A stretch of 64,000 nt of DNA from Prochlorococcus sp. AG-402-N08 (lineage in GTDB: Bacteria > Cyanobacteriota > Cyanobacteriia > PCC-6307 > Cyanobiaceae): positions 186,001-250,000 of the forward strand of contig QCIS01000001.1 of NCBI GenBank assembly GCA_003216535.1, read 5' to 3'. Below, piece after piece: positions 21,700-32,867 of this stretch. The number at the start of each line of letters is the position of its first letter. The stretch's first letter is position 1. The notes under the pieces were generated by a model. The model saw only the letters and a list, made by a program, of their open reading frames with translations, had not been told where the DNA came from and did no database searches. A program made the position numbers and the translations under genes.

Positions 21700-22809
21700 T
21701 TAGCCCTGTGTCGCTGGTGATTTAAAAGATTTGTTTGACTCAGGATTATTTATTAGTTTTCCAAAGATCATTCTTCCCGTAGGAGTTTGTAATGCTCCTG
21801 TGATGACAATATCTAATCTGCTTCCCACAAAATTCTTCGCTTCATCAATGACTACCATTGTGCCGTCATCTAAATATCCAATACCTTGCATTTTTTCCTT
21901 GCCTTCTCTCACGATTTTTATATTAAGTGATTCTCCTGGTTGTACTTCTGGCCTTAAAGCAATAACCAAATCACTCAAATTCATAACTTTTAATTCTTTA
22001 ACTTCAGCAATCTGAGAAAGATTATAATCAGCAGTAATTAAGGTTCCTGTCATATCCTCAGTAATTTTCAAGAGTTTTTCATCTACTCCATTACCTTCAT
22101 ACCTTGTTGGATTTATTACAAGTCTTCTCCCATATAAATCTCTTAATTCTTTTAATAACTTCAGTCCTCTTCTGCCTTTCGACCTTTTTTCATTACTGCT
22201 TGAGTCAGCTAAAGTTTGTAATTCGTCAATTACACTTTGAGCAACAATTAATTGCCCTTCCAATAAGCCGCAACTTAATAGTCCATTGATTCTTCCATCA
22301 ATAATTACGCTAGTATCTAGAATTTTTGGACTTGCGGCAGGGAGGATCCCCTCATTTACTAGATAAGCATCAGTATTATTTGGATTAAATAATCTTAATA
22401 ATGTCCTGCCATGAGTATCTGCTAACTTATAACCAAGCACACCAAAGAAAATATTGCTCAATATAGCTGCTAAGGGTTTTGCGAAAAAAACCTCCCTAGG
22501 GAAGGGAATTAATAGTATTGGAGCAAGTAGGAGATTCGCAACAAGTAATCCTAATATTAATCCAACTGACCTACTTATTAGTAAGTCTGTAGGCATCGTT
22601 CTTATTTGATCAAGAAAAGTCTTTCTAAGTTGAAGGAATACAAAACCAGCTGCTAATCCTATAAAAAACCCAATTATTGCTAAAACAATTCTAAAACCCT
22701 CTACATTAGATACCTGTTTGAGTATGTCTACTGGTAATAAATCAACACCAAGCCATCCTGAAGCAGCCCCAGACAATACAAATAAAATTAATACTAAGGT
22801 ATCTGTCAT
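21700..22809 (-). CDS. PIN/TRAM-domain membrane protein (YacL-like)
   Basis: N-terminal TMs, PIN core ILDTSVIIDGRINGLLSCGLLEG / LITADYNLSQIAE, C-terminal TRAM domain. Confidence 0.9.
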   Translation of the reverse strand: MTDTLVLILFVLSGAASGWLGVDLLPVDILKQVSNVEGFRIVLAIIGFFIGLAAGFVFLQLRKTFLDQIRTMPTDLLISRSVGLILGLLVANLLLAPILLIPFPREVFFAKPLAAILSNIFFGVLGYKLADTHGRTLLRLFNPNNTDAYLVNEGILPAASPKILDTSVIIDGRINGLLSCGLLEGQLIVAQSVIDELQTLADSSSNEKRSKGRRGLKLLKELRDLYGRRLVINPTRYEGNGVDEKLLKITEDMTGTLITADYNLSQIAEVKELKVMNLSDLVIALRPEVQPGESLNIKIVREGKEKMQGIGYLDDGTMVVIDEAKNFVGSRLDIVITGALQTPTGRMIFGKLINNPESNKSFKSPATQG

Positions 22810-22905
22810 ATCTATAATCTACTAGGATTTATTAATTGAGTAAATAAGGATTTAATTTTTTTCGATCCTTAATACTTTTTTGGAGCTTAAAAATGAATCT
22901 AGATT

Positions 22906-24129
22906 ATGAATAAGTTTCCAAGAAGTGCTTATGTACACATTCCTTTTTGCCATAGAAGGTGCTTTTATTGTGATTTTGCAGTTATTCCATTAGGAAACAA
23001 AGTTGAAACTTTACAAGGTTATGGAAGCAAAACTGTTAAAGAGTATCTGCACTTTTTACATAAAGAAATATTGTCAATTAAACATAAATCCCCTTTATCG
23101 ACAATTTATATAGGAGGTGGTACACCATCAATTTTGGATCCTACCCAAATCAAAGAATTAATTGATCTTTTTAAAGAAAATTATGGAATTGACTATGGTG
23201 CCGAAATCACTATGGAGGTTGATCCAGCTAGTTTTACTCAAGCTGATCTTTATGGATTCATAAATGCTGGGATAAATAGATTTAGTCTCGGAGTACAAAC
23301 TTTCAATAATCAGATACTTCAAAAATCGGGAAGGCGACATTCAAGAGAAGATGCTGAAAAATCTTGTTTATGGTTGAAAAGAGAATATGATTCTGGTTTA
23401 ATAAAAAGCTGGAGCTTAGATTTAATTCAAAACTTGCCACTTAGTGGATTTAAAGAATGGCAAGATGACTTAAAAAAAACAATAACATTTTCACCACCGC
23501 ATATATCTATTTACGATTTAAATATAGAAAATGGCACTGTTTTTAAAAAATTAGTTAATTTAGGAAAATTAAAACTTCCAAGTGATGAAGAAGCTTTTAA
23601 AAATAGTGAATCAACTCATTTAATTTTAAAAAAATCAGGGTATTCAAGATATGAAATCTCAAACTATTGCCTCCCGCGACATCAATCGAGACATAATAGA
23701 GTTTATTGGAGTGGTTTAGGCTGGTGGAGTTTTGGTCAAGGTTCCACAAGTTCACCTTGGGGGGAAAAGTTAAGTAGACCAAGAGTTAGTAAAAAATATA
23801 AAGAATGGGTAATTAGACAATACGAACTTGATTTAGATTCATCCCTTACTAATAAGGAGTTTGTCTACAAAGAACTTGATGAGAAAATAATGTTGGGATT
23901 AAGACTCAAAGAGGGTGTAGATATCAAAAAAGTGTTTAAAGAACAAAACTGGGAAAATAAAAAATTTGAAAGCAACTTTAGTAAATTGCTTGAAGAATGG
24001 GAAAGATTTCTTGAAAGTGGACTTTTAGTAAGAAAGGGTAATAGATTCTATTTAAGTGAGCCTCAAGGAATGGAACTAAGCAATCAAGTTCTTGTCTCTA
24101 TGTTTAAGTGGTGGGATGTAATTAATTAA
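22906..24129 (+). CDS. hemW: HemW-like radical SAM protein (coproporphyrinogen III oxidase-like)
   Basis: YVHIPFCHRRCFYCDF, YIGGGTPSILD, RFSLGVQTFNN. Confidence 0.93.
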   Translation: MNKFPRSAYVHIPFCHRRCFYCDFAVIPLGNKVETLQGYGSKTVKEYLHFLHKEILSIKHKSPLSTIYIGGGTPSILDPTQIKELIDLFKENYGIDYGAEITMEVDPASFTQADLYGFINAGINRFSLGVQTFNNQILQKSGRRHSREDAEKSCLWLKREYDSGLIKSWSLDLIQNLPLSGFKEWQDDLKKTITFSPPHISIYDLNIENGTVFKKLVNLGKLKLPSDEEAFKNSESTHLILKKSGYSRYEISNYCLPRHQSRHNRVYWSGLGWWSFGQGSTSSPWGEKLSRPRVSKKYKEWVIRQYELDLDSSLTNKEFVYKELDEKIMLGLRLKEGVDIKKVFKEQNWENKKFESNFSKLLEEWERFLESGLLVRKGNRFYLSEPQGMELSNQVLVSMFKWWDVIN

Positions 24130-24895
24130 GTCTTTCAGAGTCTACCCATTCTTTTAATTTATCCTTAAATAATTTCTTCCCTTGAATAATCGGTTGGCAA
24201 AATGGTGGTTGATCATCATTGAGGCCTAACAAATCTGCAGTTACTCTTACTTGCCCATCGCAATAATTACCTGCACCGATACCTATTATGGGAATTGTTA
24301 AAGAATTTTGTATTTCTTTAGCAAGTAAATCAGGTATATGTTCAAGAACTATTGAAAAACATCCTAATTTTTCAAGAATTGAAGCCTCTTTCTTGATTTT
24401 TTCTTGACTTTCTAAGCTTTCTCCTTGTTTCTTTAATCCAATATTTAGATAGCTTTGTGGTGTAAGACCTATATGACCCATAACAGGTATTCCCATTCTT
24501 ATTAATCTAGAAATAACTTTTTGTATTTCCGGTTCAGCTCCTTCTACCTTTACAGCTTTTGCATAAGTGCTCTGAATGATTTTCCCTGCATACTCAACAG
24601 CTTTATCCTCTCCACATTGGTATGTCAGAAAAGGCATATCTGAAACGACCAAAGGTTGTTCCTCAATTTTCTTTTTAAATCCTCTTGAAACTGCATTAGT
24701 ATGATAAATTATGTTTTCTAAAGTTAATGGCAATGTAGATTTGTATCCCAAACAGACCATTGCTAAGGAATCTCCTACTAGGATAAGATCAACATTGGCT
24801 TGTTCTGCAATGGATCCCGATATAGAGTCCCATGCAGTTAGTGCAATGATTTTTCGAGATTTTTTTTTATAGTTAACTAGGTCTGAAGGTAACAT
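24122..24895 (-). CDS. panB: 3-methyl-2-oxobutanoate hydroxymethyltransferase
   Basis: LTAWDSISGSIAEQANVDLILVGDSLAMV, GHIGLTPQSY, GIGAGNYCDGQ. Confidence 0.96.
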   Translation of the reverse strand: MLPSDLVNYKKKSRKIIALTAWDSISGSIAEQANVDLILVGDSLAMVCLGYKSTLPLTLENIIYHTNAVSRGFKKKIEEQPLVVSDMPFLTYQCGEDKAVEYAGKIIQSTYAKAVKVEGAEPEIQKVISRLIRMGIPVMGHIGLTPQSYLNIGLKKQGESLESQEKIKKEASILEKLGCFSIVLEHIPDLLAKEIQNSLTIPIIGIGAGNYCDGQVRVTADLLGLNDDQPPFCQPIIQGKKLFKDKLKEWVDSERLN

Positions 24896-24940
24896 AATAA
24901 ATTTATGTATCTTTTTGGATCAAGAATTGCTAGTATATCC

Positions 24941-25038
24941 CTGACTCGGCCTTTCGCGGTTTTAACGCCTAAACCTGGTCAGGACCGGAAGGTAGCAGCC
25001 ACAAGGGATGCTTGAGGCAGGCGAGATAACCGAGTCAC
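24941..25038 (+). ncRNA. ffs: Bacterial small SRP RNA (4.5S-type)
   Basis: Terminal stem GACTCGG/CCGAGTC; conserved domain IV GGTCAGGACCGGAAGGTAGCAGCCACAAGGGATGC. Confidence 0.95.
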
Positions 25039-25051
25039 CATATTTTACCTT

Positions 25052-26167
25052 TTAACCTATATCTTTTTTATTTTGCCTTAATCTCAAAAATTCTGGAATA
25101 TTAGCTCCTGATTCTTTATTGTCGGAAAAATTATACAAAGGTTGATTTGATAATCTGTTTTTTATTCTTTGTTGGTTTATTGGTTGATTTGTTTCAAATC
25201 CGGTAGCAATTACAGTAACTTGTATCTCCCCTTCCATTGCTTCATCGACCACTGCACCTACAATAATATTTGCTTCTTGATCAACAACATCATAGATAAT
25301 TTCAGATGCTGAGGTCATATCCTCTAAAGTCATGTCTTTGCCACCGGTAATATTTATAACGCAACCTTTAGCTCCATCAATTCTAGCTGCTTCTAGTAAG
25401 GGACTATTCATTGCTGCTTGTGCCGCCTCTAAAGCTCTCGATCTTCCTGAGCCAATACCTATCCCGAGAAGAGCTGTGCCTGCTTCCGTCATAACTGACC
25501 TTACATCTGCGAAATCAACATTAACTAATCCTGGGCAAGTAATTATGTCACTGATACCTTTGACACCCATCCTTAAAACATCATCAGCATTCCTAAATGC
25601 TTCTTGAAGGGGAGCTCCTGCTATAACATCTTTTAATCGGTCATTTGGAATAACTATAAGTGTATCAACGTTTTCAGCCAGTCTTGCGATTCCCTCTTCT
25701 GCTTGACGCATTCTTCTTTTTCCTTCAAAAGAAAATGGTTTGGTTACTATACCTACTGTTAAAGCACCACTTTGTTTAGCTACTTCTGCAACTACCGGAG
25801 CTGCTCCTGTACCCGTACCTCCACCCATTCCTGCGGCTATAAAAACTAAATCTGATCCCTCTAAAGCTTGTTGAAGCTCTTCTTTAGATTCTTCCGCAGC
25901 TTTTTGACCAATACTTGGATTTCCACCTGCACCTAAACCTCTAGTAAGGTTTTGACCAAGTTGAACCCTACGCTCTGCTGAAGACTGTAGTAAGGCTTGT
26001 GCATCGGTATTGAGGACTCTAAATGAGACGCCTTCTAAATCACTATTTATCATTCTATTGACTGCATTACTGCCACCACCTCCTACACCAATAACTTCTA
26101 TTTTGGCGTTTTGGCTTGGAAGGATTTCTCTCGATTGATCAAAGTTTGGATTGTTACCGAAGCTCAT
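25052..26167 (-). CDS. ftsZ: Cell division protein FtsZ
   Basis: [49 protein letters not shown]. Confidence 0.98.
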   Translation of the reverse strand: MSFGNNPNFDQSREILPSQNAKIEVIGVGGGGSNAVNRMINSDLEGVSFRVLNTDAQALLQSSAERRVQLGQNLTRGLGAGGNPSIGQKAAEESKEELQQALEGSDLVFIAAGMGGGTGTGAAPVVAEVAKQSGALTVGIVTKPFSFEGKRRMRQAEEGIARLAENVDTLIVIPNDRLKDVIAGAPLQEAFRNADDVLRMGVKGISDIITCPGLVNVDFADVRSVMTEAGTALLGIGIGSGRSRALEAAQAAMNSPLLEAARIDGAKGCVINITGGKDMTLEDMTSASEIIYDVVDQEANIIVGAVVDEAMEGEIQVTVIATGFETNQPINQQRIKNRLSNQPLYNFSDNKESGANIPEFLRLRQNKKDIG

Positions 26168-26346
26168 CTCTTAATTAGAATCTAAAACTAGTATTGGGTG
26201 CATTATGAACTTACTGAGCTCATCTGTAGGAATTTGTTGAGGAAAATCCTAAAAATATTTATTTATTAAATATTTTGTTTTGAATGCAAAACCCATATCA
26301 ACACTACAATAATTAAAAAAAATTATTCAAAATCCTTTTTCAAATA

Positions 26347-27072
26347 TTAGGGTTTGAACACTTTTATTTTTGGTTTATTTGGATTAGTAAGATCAATATT
26401 ATCAATTTTTATTGAATAGCTATTTTTCTTAAATTCATTTTTTAAATTATTGATTATTTGTAATTGATAGTTGATTAAATTTGGTTTTAATCCTAAGAAT
26501 ATTGTTCTTAAATCTTTTTCCTCAATAGTTAGAAACCCATCGGGAGAAAAAGTTATTTGAACTATCTCAAATTCATAATTCTCTATAGCGATGAAAATTT
26601 CAGATAATATTTTTTTAAATTTTTCATTCCATCCAAAAACTTTTATGGTTAATTCGTTCAAATTTTTTTCGTCCGCATTATTTTTGTTTATAAAAATCCC
26701 ATCTTTATCAATGAAGCCTAATATTTTTTCGTCGTTTATTATTTTCTCACCATAAGCTATTGGAATTCTTGTATTAATATGAACTTTCAAACCAAAAGGG
26801 AATAATTCTCTGTTTACCGAAACATTCTTAAGAGATAAATTTTGTTTTAACTCTTTTTCTAACAAATTAGTTTTGACAAAAATTAATCGGATCGGGAATT
26901 TTAAAGATGAATTACTTACCAAATCATTCTGCGAAAATAATTCACTACCAGAAATCCTAATGTCCTGCATATCAACTTTTTCAAAGGTTTTTACACTTAA
27001 TAAGCTCGTTAAAAATAAAAATGAAATTAGAAAAAAAAAGCTTCTATTTTTAATTATTTTTTGATTTCTCAC
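26347..27072 (-). CDS. FtsQ-like/POTRA cell-division protein
   Basis: Short N-terminal TM and POTRA-like region; position between ddl and ftsZ. Confidence 0.7.
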   Translation of the reverse strand: MRNQKIIKNRSFFFLISFLFLTSLLSVKTFEKVDMQDIRISGSELFSQNDLVSNSSLKFPIRLIFVKTNLLEKELKQNLSLKNVSVNRELFPFGLKVHINTRIPIAYGEKIINDEKILGFIDKDGIFINKNNADEKNLNELTIKVFGWNEKFKKILSEIFIAIENYEFEIVQITFSPDGFLTIEEKDLRTIFLGLKPNLINYQLQIINNLKNEFKKNSYSIKIDNIDLTNPNKPKIKVFKP

Positions 27073-27479
27073 AAATCACATCGAGCTTTTTCCATCAATT
27101 GGTCCATCCACTCTCTCGCTTGCTCTGCATCTGAAAATGGGACATCCATTTCTTTCCCATCTCCTACTAATCTCAATCTGCACTTGCCTTGAGATTCACT
27201 TGTTAGAGGAGCTTCTCCAGAAGTAAGTGCCATAAGTTCAACTAATTCTAGTTTCTTGATTGTAAAACTATCTTTTTCTTCAAATTTACCAGCTTCAAAT
27301 GCACTCCACCTTAGCTCCCCATCTTTTAAGGATGCTGCACCTGAACTATCTAACTTGCACAGTTCAGAATCAATCGCCCAACTTCTAAAAAGATTTTGCC
27401 TTCTTCTTTCTAACCATCCAAGTGCAGTTAACAAAATGAAGATTAAAAGTAATGGTAACCAAAGAAGTCCATGCAACAT
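27069..27479 (-). CDS. Conserved hypothetical single-TM protein
   Basis: N-terminal TM; same-strand gene between ddl and the ftsQ-like gene, overlapping the latter by 4 bp. Confidence 0.7.
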   Translation of the reverse strand: MLHGLLWLPLLLIFILLTALGWLERRRQNLFRSWAIDSELCKLDSSGAASLKDGELRWSAFEAGKFEEKDSFTIKKLELVELMALTSGEAPLTSESQGKCRLRLVGDGKEMDVPFSDAEQAREWMDQLMEKARCDL

Positions 27480-27489
27480 TTGATTTAAA

Positions 27490-28557
27490 TTACAAATCTA
27501 AAGATATATCTACCAGTTTAGCCACAAGTTGTTCAATTTTTAAACCTGAAGCCTCCCAAAGCATTGGAAACATACTATTTTTTGTAAAACCAGGAATTGT
27601 ATTTATTTCATTTAACAAAATTTTATTTGAAGATCTTTCTAAAAAGAAATCTACTCTTGCAAAACCGAAAATATTTAGTGCTCTACAACTTTTAATAGCA
27701 ATTTCTTTAATTTCTTTCGTGATTTTATAATCTATTTCGGCTGGGATAATTATTTTATTATTTGAGTAATATTTTGAATCGTAATCATACCAATCACTTT
27801 CGTAATTTACTTCGCCTAATTCAGAGGTGAAGAGTTTTGAATTCCCAATTATTCCGCATTCAATCTCCCTTACCTCTAAACCTTCCTCTATTAAGATTCT
27901 TGTATCTATTTCCCTAGCCTTTTCTAATGCTTGTAATATTTCAGATTCATTTATGACTTTGGAGATGCCAAGTGATGATCCAGAATTCGATGGTTTTACA
28001 AAAACAGGAAAATTTAATTTTTTTAAAATTTTATTAATTAACTTATTTTTGACTTTCTTATCATTGAGATCTTCATTTTGAAAAACAAGATAATTAACTT
28101 GTGGAAGTTTAAGATTTGAGAAAATTGTTTTCATTAATATTTTATCCATTCCAAGTGCTGAGCCTATAATTCCACAACCCACTAAAGGTTTCTGTGTAAA
28201 TCTCAGTAAGCCATGAATTGATCCGTCTTCACCATTAAATCCATGTAAAAGAGGAAACCAAACATCAACATTTTGAAATTCAAGTCCATCAAGAAAGTTA
28301 ATTTTTTCTTGATTAAAAATTTCTTGTTTTTTTGTTTTATTTTTTTCAATTTCACCAATTAGGACTTTTTCTGAACTATCACTATCAAGCCAGTCTCCAT
28401 ATTTGTTTATATAAAAGGCTTTAACTATAAAGCGTTCTTTGTTTATTTCTGAATTAAATGCTTTATAAACTGTTTTTGCAGAGGATATCGATACTTCATG
28501 TTCATTGGAATTCCCGCCAAATATTAACCCAATACATTTTTTCTTTCCCCCGATCAT
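27490..28557 (-). CDS. ddl: D-alanine--D-alanine ligase
   Basis: GGNSNEHEVSISSAK, HGFNGEDGSIHGLL, VKPSNSGSSLGISK, NEINTIPGFT. Confidence 0.96.
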   Translation of the reverse strand: MIGGKKKCIGLIFGGNSNEHEVSISSAKTVYKAFNSEINKERFIVKAFYINKYGDWLDSDSSEKVLIGEIEKNKTKKQEIFNQEKINFLDGLEFQNVDVWFPLLHGFNGEDGSIHGLLRFTQKPLVGCGIIGSALGMDKILMKTIFSNLKLPQVNYLVFQNEDLNDKKVKNKLINKILKKLNFPVFVKPSNSGSSLGISKVINESEILQALEKAREIDTRILIEEGLEVREIECGIIGNSKLFTSELGEVNYESDWYDYDSKYYSNNKIIIPAEIDYKITKEIKEIAIKSCRALNIFGFARVDFFLERSSNKILLNEINTIPGFTKNSMFPMLWEASGLKIEQLVAKLVDISLDL

Positions 28558-28568
28558 TTAGAAAAAAA

Positions 28569-29963
28569 TCATATATAAAGTTCGCCTGTTAAAGAAAAAG
28601 GTCTTGCTTCATTTATTCTGACATCTATTTCATCTCCCAATGAAAAATTAAAGTTAATGTTCTTGGGAATCTCTACGAAAGTTAATCTATTTGTTCTAGT
28701 TCTACCCATAAGTTGCGAGGAATTTTTTGGATTTAAACCCTCAATTAAAACGCTTTCAATATTATTGATATATCTTTGATTTCTACTCCTAGCAGTTTTC
28801 TCGACCAGATCATTAATTTCCTGCAATCTAGCTTTTTTAACCTCTTCCGAAAGTTGATTCGACCAAACTGCTGCAGGCGTGTTTGGTCTTGGAGAGTATG
28901 CTGCTGTATTCACTTGATCAAAGCCAATTTCTGATATTAGCTTTAATGTATCTTGGTATTGTTTTTTGGTTTCTCCTGGGAAAGCAACTATTGCGTCAGC
29001 TGTAATTGATGCATCTGGCATTAATGATCTTATATTCTCGATAATATTTTTATACTTTTTGATAGTGTATCCTCTGGACATTTGCTTTAAAATTTCATCA
29101 TTTCCACTTTGGAAAGGAATATGGAAATGTTCACAGACTTTATCAAGTTCATAACAAGCTTGAATCAACCTTTTTGAAAAATATCTTGGATGACTAGTAG
29201 CAAATCTTATCCTGCTAATTCCTTTAACATCATGTATATAATATAAAAGATCAGTTAGAGTATTCTCTTTCCTCCCCTCTTTTGTAGTTCCTGGAAGATC
29301 TCTACCATAAGCATCAATGTTCTGACCCAAAAGAGTAATTTCTTTAAAATTTTCATCAGCTAATTTTTGGATCTCACTTTTTATGGCATTTGGATATCTT
29401 GATTGCTCTTTTCCTCTAACAGAGGGGACTACACAATATGAACATCTTTCATTACATCCATAAATGATATTAACCCAGCCACAAATAGAGCTTTCTCTTC
29501 TTGCACTTGTTATGTCTTCAGAAATAAAGGTTTCTTCTGTCGCAGCAACTTGATTTCCTAAATCAACTTTCCCCAGAAGATTCTCAAGATTATTTACGTG
29601 TTGAGGCCCCATAACTAGATCAAGTTCTGGGACTCTTCTTAGTAAGGACTCTCCTTCTTGCTGAGCAAGGCAACCTGCAACAATAAGTTTTAAGCTAGGT
29701 GTTTTGTGCTTTCTTTTTGCTTGTCTTCCCAGAAAGCTATAAACTTTTTGCTCCGCATTATCCCTGATCGTGCATGTATTGTACAAGACCAAATCGGCAT
29801 TTAATTCATTATCTGCTCTGGTATATCCCATTTTCTCCAATGTCCCAGCCATTCTCTCAGAATCAGCCTTGTTCATTTGGCATCCAAATGTGGTTATCCA
29901 ATATCTGCCAGTAGTTGAATTCTTTTGAAATTTTTTTTCGTCTGATTTTGTTTCTGTTAGCAC
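28569..29963 (-). CDS. miaB: tRNA methylthiotransferase MiaB
   Basis: [53 protein letters not shown]. Confidence 0.97.
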   Translation of the reverse strand: MLTETKSDEKKFQKNSTTGRYWITTFGCQMNKADSERMAGTLEKMGYTRADNELNADLVLYNTCTIRDNAEQKVYSFLGRQAKRKHKTPSLKLIVAGCLAQQEGESLLRRVPELDLVMGPQHVNNLENLLGKVDLGNQVAATEETFISEDITSARRESSICGWVNIIYGCNERCSYCVVPSVRGKEQSRYPNAIKSEIQKLADENFKEITLLGQNIDAYGRDLPGTTKEGRKENTLTDLLYYIHDVKGISRIRFATSHPRYFSKRLIQACYELDKVCEHFHIPFQSGNDEILKQMSRGYTIKKYKNIIENIRSLMPDASITADAIVAFPGETKKQYQDTLKLISEIGFDQVNTAAYSPRPNTPAAVWSNQLSEEVKKARLQEINDLVEKTARSRNQRYINNIESVLIEGLNPKNSSQLMGRTRTNRLTFVEIPKNINFNFSLGDEIDVRINEARPFSLTGELYI

Positions 29964-30035
29964 TTTGCTAGGAATTTTTTATGATTCTTTAATTCAAAAT
30001 TACAAGTTAAATAATTTTGCTGCAATTTTTTTGAG

Positions 30036-30108
30036 GGCGAGCGAGGGGATTCGAACCCCCGAATAGCGGCGCCACAAGCCGCTGCCTTAACCACTTGGCG
30101 ACGCCCGC
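30036..30108 (-). tRNA. tRNA-His(GTG)
   Basis: Reverse complement GCGGGCGTCGCCAAGTGGTTAAGGCAGCGGCTTGTGGCGCCGC...GGTTCGAATCC...CGCTCGCC folds as a cloverleaf; anticodon GTG; G at -1 encoded (30109). Confidence 0.95.
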
Positions 30109-30237
30109 CGCACATTTATAAATCTAACAACTCAACGGTAACTTTACATAGTTATTTTATCTTTTAGCGAAATTTGAATTATTTTCTAATTCAGTAAAGT
30201 TTTCTTATGTTTTAAAATAAAAGAAAATTTTAAAAAT

Positions 30238-31473
30238 TTGAGTAATTCCTGCAAAGCTGAGGTTCTTATTCCCAGAAGCCTTTGTTCAATAGAAGATCTT
30301 GATAACCTCATTATTGATGTAGAGGATTTATGTTCAGTTTCCATAAGTTGGGAGGATGGATTTGTTTCTGAGTTAAAGCCTTTAAAAAATAAATTTACAA
30401 AACCAAAAAATATTTTATTCCCAAGATTTGTTGAAACCCATTCGCATTTTGATAAGTCTTTTACATGGGAAGATTTTCCTAACCTGGAATCAAACTATGA
30501 AGGAGCATTATCAGCAAATCTTGAGGAGCATAAAACTAGAACTACAAATATAGTTCTTGAAAGAGTTGAGAAATCATTAAAACTTGCCATACAAAATGGA
30601 TACCGAGCTATTAGAAGTCATATTGATACATACAAAAGTCAATCTATTGATATTTGGATTGAACTTTTTAAATTACAAAAAAAATTTTCATCTGAGTTGA
30701 CTTTACAATTCGTTGCTCTAGCCCCATTGGAATTCTGGGATACAAGTAATGGAGAAGAGTTGGCAAAAATATTTTCCGCCAATGGAGGCATTTTAGGAGG
30801 AGTTATTGTACCCCCTTTCAATAAAAAAAATACAAGCAAATTTCTCACAAAGATGCTTCTTCTAGCGAGTAAATACAAATTAGAAATTGATTTGCATATA
30901 GATGAGTCAATTATTGAGCCTGGAGCAGGAATAAAAGTTTTATTGGAGACAATTGAAAATTTAAAAATTAATAGTATTCCGATCACTTGTAGTCATTTGA
31001 GTAGTCTTATAGCTTTAAGTCATAGAGAGATTTTAAATTTAGGAGAAAAAATGGCTGAGAAAAATATCAAGGTTATAGCTTTACCTCTAACAAATTTTTG
31101 GCTGCTAAATCGAAGTAATAAAACTACCTCATTAAAAAGACCAGTTGCGCCAATAAAGCAATTACAAAAATCACATGTGGATGTATCTCTAGGTAGTGAT
31201 AACGTTCAAGATCCCTGGTACCCATTTGGTGATTTTGACCCTTTTTATATGTTGTCTTGCTCGATACCTATGCTTCAACTAAATCCATGGGAGAGAGTTA
31301 CTCTATCTTCTATTTTCTTAGCCCCAAGCAGATTATTAAATTTAAAATGGGATGGTTTAATTAAAAAGGGTTGCCCTGCTGACTTTGTAATTTTAAATGC
31401 ACAAAGATGGGCAGATGTCTTTTCAAGCAATTTAAAGAGAAAAGTATATATTAAAGGCGATTTATATTGCTAA
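30238..31473 (+). CDS. Cytosine deaminase-like amidohydrolase
   Basis: FVETHSHFDKSF, IRSHIDT, DLHIDES, TCSHLSSL, LGSDNVQDPWYPFGDFDP. Confidence 0.85.
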   Translation: MSNSCKAEVLIPRSLCSIEDLDNLIIDVEDLCSVSISWEDGFVSELKPLKNKFTKPKNILFPRFVETHSHFDKSFTWEDFPNLESNYEGALSANLEEHKTRTTNIVLERVEKSLKLAIQNGYRAIRSHIDTYKSQSIDIWIELFKLQKKFSSELTLQFVALAPLEFWDTSNGEELAKIFSANGGILGGVIVPPFNKKNTSKFLTKMLLLASKYKLEIDLHIDESIIEPGAGIKVLLETIENLKINSIPITCSHLSSLIALSHREILNLGEKMAEKNIKVIALPLTNFWLLNRSNKTTSLKRPVAPIKQLQKSHVDVSLGSDNVQDPWYPFGDFDPFYMLSCSIPMLQLNPWERVTLSSIFLAPSRLLNLKWDGLIKKGCPADFVILNAQRWADVFSSNLKRKVYIKGDLYC

Positions 31474-31511
31474 TCGACTAATTTATATATCAAACATAAG
31501 AAATTTTATTA

Positions 31512-32867
31512 ATGACATTTAATAGTCTTAAACTTTTAGATAAATTTAGGGAAGTCAAAAACTTAGAGGTTATTGAAAGCCAATCCGACGTAAAAAGACT
31601 TTCAAAAGATTTTTATAACTACTCTCCAATCCTTACTGAAAAATTAGACGAATGCATCGCTGATTTGGTGGTAAGACCTAGTGATCATAACGCGGTGAAG
31701 AAAGTAGCAGAAATTTGTTGGGAATTTTCTATACCTCTTACTTTAAGGGGCTCAGGTACAGGTAATTATGGACAAGCTGTCCCATTGTTTAAAGGAGTTG
31801 TAATGCAGATGAGTCACTTTAATAAATTAGAAGAATTTGATCCAAATACAGGCTTTGTAAAAGTGCAGTCTGGCTGTGTTATGGGAGATTTGAATAAACA
31901 ATTAGAAAAATATGGGAGGGAATTGAGGCTACTTCCTAGTACTTGGAAAACTGCAACAATCGGAGGTTTTATTGCAGGTGGATCAGGAGGTATTGGGTCC
32001 ATTAGGTGGGGATTTTTGAGAGATCCAGGAAATCTTATTGGTTTAGAGGCAGTAACGATTAAGGAAAAACCTGCATTATTAAAATTTGATGCTGAAGAAT
32101 CCGAACCTCTAAATCATGCTTATGGGACTAATGGAATAATTACTTCTTTATTACTTGCTACTGATATCAAACGTAAGTGGTATTCATTAGTTATCGACTG
32201 TATTGAATTTGAAAAAACAATAGAAATATTAAAAACTCTTACGAGTGCAGCAATTGATCTGAAACTAGGAGCAATTCTTGAAGAAGAAATTGTAGATCAA
32301 ATGCCAAAATGGTTTAAAAGTAAATCTAGAAGTCACAAGATATTAGTTCAATCTACTCTTGGAGGAACAAAAACAATCGAGTTGATTTGTAAAAAATTTA
32401 AAGTTAAATTTAACCTCCTTGGGGAAGAAGAAAAACTCGTTAATGGAATTTCTGAAGTCGTATGGAATCATACAACTCTTCATATGAGGTCTAGGGATAA
32501 AAATTGGACCTATTTACAGATGCTTTTGCCACTTAATAATGAACTAGAATTGATTAGTTTTTTGAGAAAAAAATGGAAAAAAAAAGTTCTATGGCACTTA
32601 GAGGCAGTTTCTCAACAAGGAACCCCGCGAATAGCGGCTTTGCCTGTATTAAAGTGGAATGGGATAGATGAATTAAATGAAATAATGGAAGATTGTAGGG
32701 AACTTGGTGCGTTTATTTTTAATCCCCATGTTTTAACTGTCGAAGGCGGAGGCCTAGGAGTAGTTGACGCAGATCAAGTAAAAGCGAAATTAAAATTTGA
32801 TCCTAAAGGGCTATTAAATCCAGGAAAATTGGAAGGTTGGGAAGTAAAGGAACAATTTAATATTTAA
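31512..32867 (+). CDS. FAD-binding oxidase (GlcD-like)
   Basis: LVVRPSDHNAVKKVAEIC, PLTLRGSGTGNYGQAVP, ATIGGFIAGGSGGIGSIRWG. Confidence 0.88.
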   Translation: MTFNSLKLLDKFREVKNLEVIESQSDVKRLSKDFYNYSPILTEKLDECIADLVVRPSDHNAVKKVAEICWEFSIPLTLRGSGTGNYGQAVPLFKGVVMQMSHFNKLEEFDPNTGFVKVQSGCVMGDLNKQLEKYGRELRLLPSTWKTATIGGFIAGGSGGIGSIRWGFLRDPGNLIGLEAVTIKEKPALLKFDAEESEPLNHAYGTNGIITSLLLATDIKRKWYSLVIDCIEFEKTIEILKTLTSAAIDLKLGAILEEEIVDQMPKWFKSKSRSHKILVQSTLGGTKTIELICKKFKVKFNLLGEEEKLVNGISEVVWNHTTLHMRSRDKNWTYLQMLLPLNNELELISFLRKKWKKKVLWHLEAVSQQGTPRIAALPVLKWNGIDELNEIMEDCRELGAFIFNPHVLTVEGGGLGVVDADQVKAKLKFDPKGLLNPGKLEGWEVKEQFNI

